A DNA stretch of 6,746 nucleotides from Deltaproteobacteria bacterium (GTDB lineage Bacteria; Myxococcota_A; UBA9160). The notes below the pieces were generated by a model that did not search any database, had not been told where the DNA came from, and saw only the letters and a program-made list of their open reading frames with translations. The translations under genes and the position numbers were made by a program. Positions 5,303 to 6,746 of the stretch are shown here, piece after piece (positions within the stretch are counted from its first letter, which is position 1; each line of letters begins with the position of its first letter). The DNA lies in NCBI GenBank assembly GCA_003520425.1, contig DOUU01000089.1:5968-12713 (forward strand), given 5' to 3'.

Positions 5303-6127
5303 CTAGCCCCGCACCTTTCGGCAAAACGCCTCGACGAGCGCGGGAGACCCGGCCACCATCGCCTCGTCGATGCACGGGTCGGGCTGGTTGTACGTGCGCC
5401 GGGCGCCGGCAAAGCTTAGGTAGACGCCTCCGGCTTCGCGCACCAGAAGGTCTCCCGCACAGACGTCCCACTCATTCTTCGGGACGAAGGAGACGTTCAA
5501 GTCTCCGCAACCCGAGGCCACGGACGCCAGCTTCCAGGCGATCGAGCCCACGGGACGCACTTCGCGAAACCACGGCGCGTAGGGCTCGAGCTGACCCCGC
5601 GAGATCTCTGTGCGACTTGCGACCACGATCGCCTCAGAAAGGCGGCTGCACTGCGAGACGGCGACGCGGGTGAGCGGACCGATTTCTCCGCCCGCCCAGC
5701 TGCCCCGCCAGGCCCCGGTGCCCCGCGACGCGAGGACCGCCACACCCGCAGCGGGATTGAGCACCACCCCCACCACGGGTTCGCCGGCCTCGGCCAGCGC
5801 GATCGATACGGCAAACTCCGGGATCCGCGCCACGAACTCCTTCGTGCCATCCATGGGGTCGACGATCCAGGCACGTCGACGGGTATGGCGCGAGGCGTCG
5901 CTTACGGTCTCTTCCGAGAGGAGCCCATCTTCCGGGAATGCGCGTCGCAAGCGCGCGCGGATGGCGCGGTCGGACTCGAGGTCGGCAGGGGTGACCGGGT
6001 TGTCCTCCGACTTCTCCCAGCTCTCCGTGGGCCCGGCGAACTGGCGCAGGAGGATCGCCCCGGCCTCGCTGGCAGCCGCGAGTGCGACTTCGAGCTCGTG
6101 GATGAATTCACCGCCGGGCTGCCGCAT
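5303..6127 (-). CDS. cysQ: CysQ-type 3'(2'),5'-bisphosphate nucleotidase (inositol monophosphatase superfamily)
   Basis: This 274-aa protein is complete and of normal length for the Mg2+-dependent, Li+-sensitive phosphatase superfamily. CysQ members remove the 3' phosphate of PAP (adenosine 3',5'-bisphosphate), formed during sulfate assimilation and sulfotransfer, or act on inositol phosphates. Motifs in order: EDNPVTPADLESDRAI (41-56, with the KxxxxPVTxAD-like turn), GLLSEE (68-73, Glu72 metal ligand), WIVDPMDGTKEFVARIPEF (87-105, Asp90 and Asp93), and NEWDVCAGDLLVREAGG (218-234, Asp221). DGTKEF rather than DGTxNF favours CysQ over inositol monophosphatase; the activity itself is inferred. 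ATG 6127 is the only usable start: no alternative start codon lies in the first helix. It has no Shine-Dalgarno and begins 9 bases from a shared palindromic -10-like element, divergent from the dienelactone hydrolase gene. Confidence 0.93.
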   Translation of the reverse strand: MRQPGGEFIHELEVALAAASEAGAILLRQFAGPTESWEKSEDNPVTPADLESDRAIRARLRRAFPEDGLLSEETVSDASRHTRRRAWIVDPMDGTKEFVARIPEFAVSIALAEAGEPVVGVVLNPAAGVAVLASRGTGAWRGSWAGGEIGPLTRVAVSQCSRLSEAIVVASRTEISRGQLEPYAPWFREVRPVGSIAWKLASVASGCGDLNVSFVPKNEWDVCAGDLLVREAGGVYLSFAGARRTYNQPDPCIDEAMVAGSPALVEAFCRKVRG

Positions 6128-6131
6128 CGCG

Positions 6132-6147
6132 CGCGAGTATACTCGCG
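6132..6147. promoter_or_regulatory. Symmetric palindrome with a -10-like centre, shared by two divergent genes
   Basis: CGCGAGTATACTCGCG is a perfect 16-bp palindrome inside the 23-bp gap between cysQ (start 6127, leftward) and the hydrolase (start 6151, rightward). Being symmetric, it presents TATACT, five of six bases of the -10 consensus, on both strands (6138-6143 rightward, 6141-6136 leftward). The box ends 7 bases before the hydrolase ATG and 8 bases before the cysQ ATG, so both transcripts would start at or next to their start codons. No consensus -35 box is visible 16-18 bases upstream on either side. It may also, or instead, be an operator for a dimeric regulator. Confidence 0.45.
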
Positions 6148-6150
6148 GGC

Positions 6151-6746
6151 ATGAAAAGCCGAGACGTTCCCTTGGGTTTCCTCGCGTCTCCCGACACAGG
6201 AACGCATCCTGGGGTCGTGATCATCCATGACGTCTGGGGCCTCAGTGACCTGTACCGAGAGTTTGCGCGCCGATTCGCGCAGGCGGGCTTCGCCGCCCTC
6301 GCCCTCGACCTCTACCGGCGCGAGGTCAAGATCGCAAATGCGGGAGAGTGGATGCGCGGCCTCTCCGATCCCGCGGTTCTCGAAGACGTGCAGGCGGCGA
6401 TCGACTTCCTGCACGCGGATCCCGCCGTGGGCGGCAGGCGCGTGGGAGTCGTGGGCTTCTGCATTGGCGGCACCTACGCTCTCCTTGCCGCCTGCGCATG
6501 CAAAGGTCTTGCGGCGGGCGTGAGCTTCTACGGCATCCTCTCCTATCAGCATGGGATCCTTTCTTCTCCGGACCTCGATCCTTCGAAGAAGCCGCGCGAT
6601 CCGCTTCACGCCGTCACCGACCTGCGCTGTCCGCTCCTTGGCATCTTCGGCGACCAGGACGAGTTCATTCCCGTGGAGGACGTGAAGCAGCTCGAGGGGA
6701 GCCTCGCCCGAGGGCCGGTGGCTTCCGAGGTCCGGGTCTACCCGGG
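6151..6746 (+). CDS. Dienelactone hydrolase family protein (3' end cut off by the window)
   Basis: The first 198 residues of an alpha/beta hydrolase are present; the reading frame is open at the window edge. Landmarks: GVVIIHDVWGLSDLYREFAR (21-40), the oxyanion and first-strand region, where the usual Glu of dienelactone hydrolase is Asp27; FAALALDLYRR (47-57); VGVVGFCIGGTYAL (98-111), the nucleophile elbow GxCxGG with Cys104; and LLGIFGDQDEFIPVED (162-177), with Asp170 as the likely acid. The catalytic His (GAGHxF region) lies beyond the window. The Cys nucleophile is the mark of carboxymethylenebutenolidase-type enzymes, which open dienelactones in chloroaromatic or beta-ketoadipate-like degradation; relatives hydrolyse other esters, so the substrate is open. 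ATG 6151 is the only start: the frame is closed by TGA at 6103 and no ATG, GTG or TTG lies between. There is no Shine-Dalgarno. It is divergent from cysQ with 23 bp between start codons. Confidence 0.93.
   Translation, partial: MKSRDVPLGFLASPDTGTHPGVVIIHDVWGLSDLYREFARRFAQAGFAALALDLYRREVKIANAGEWMRGLSDPAVLEDVQAAIDFLHADPAVGGRRVGVVGFCIGGTYALLAACACKGLAAGVSFYGILSYQHGILSSPDLDPSKKPRDPLHAVTDLRCPLLGIFGDQDEFIPVEDVKQLEGSLARGPVASEVRVYP

Noticed and set aside
4855..5412. 185-codon minus-strand frame
   Set aside because: It is antisense to the zinc-ribbon gene and overlaps the end of cysQ; no motif is visible.
5127..5471. 114-codon minus-strand frame ending beyond cysQ
   Set aside because: Its first two thirds are a frame-shifted shadow of the cysQ C-terminus; the remaining tail looks somewhat protein-like but has no start of its own.
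5902..6609. 235-codon minus-strand frame
   Set aside because: It runs antisense through the hydrolase and then out of frame through cysQ; both genes have full motif sets.
1..6746. Search for tRNA, rRNA, CRISPR repeats, insertion-sequence ends, integrase or transposase genes and defence genes
   Set aside because: I saw no tRNA T-loop or acceptor pattern, no spaced repeats and no transposase, nuclease or toxin motif on either strand.

Overview
The window reads as a GC-rich chromosomal segment of a Gram-negative bacterium. The Gram-negative call rests on the remnant of an RND-type outer membrane efflux factor at the left edge and on small Sec-type exported proteins. GC-rich codon use leaves long open frames opposite every real gene. 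The mix (P450, VOC enzyme, dienelactone hydrolase, CysQ phosphatase, CDF transporter) suits a metabolically versatile proteobacterium or a related environmental lineage; I cannot name the taxon.

Layout, left to right. (1) 108-383: decayed outer membrane factor (NodT/OprM type) with an in-frame stop and abrupt loss of homology. (2) 426-2264, minus strand: a VOC/glyoxalase-fold enzyme followed 72 bp later by a complete cytochrome P450, probably one transcription unit. (3) 2457-3074, plus strand, divergent from that pair: a short CDF metal/proton antiporter with all six membrane helices, no cytoplasmic C-terminal domain and an altered TM2 metal motif. A possible 43-codon upstream ORF overlaps its start as ATGA. 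(4) 3254-3565: small exported protein of unknown function, followed by a probable frameshifted pseudogene of an exported protein (3731-3966). (5) About 3970-4873: mostly gene-free. It contains an operator-like dyad, a strong Shine-Dalgarno-like string in front of a doubtful 79-codon ORF, a good intrinsic terminator, and then several hundred bases of hairpin-rich sequence. (6) 4874-5041: probable 55-aa zinc-ribbon protein. (7) 5303-6127, minus: CysQ-type phosphatase. (8) 6151-6746, plus, cut by the window end: dienelactone hydrolase.

The most notable signal is the 23-bp gap between the divergent cysQ and dienelactone hydrolase starts. It is almost filled by a perfect 16-bp palindrome, CGCGAGTATACTCGCG, whose centre reads TATACT, a near-consensus -10 box, on both strands. 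The box lies 7-8 nt from each ATG, and neither gene has a visible Shine-Dalgarno. The geometry suggests one symmetric element driving two leaderless mRNAs in opposite directions. No defence system, CRISPR array, tRNA, rRNA or insertion sequence was found. The P450/VOC pair, the CDF transporter and the cysQ/hydrolase pair look like three separate functional units. The degraded genes and the gene-poor stretch between them suggest a region that has been rearranged.
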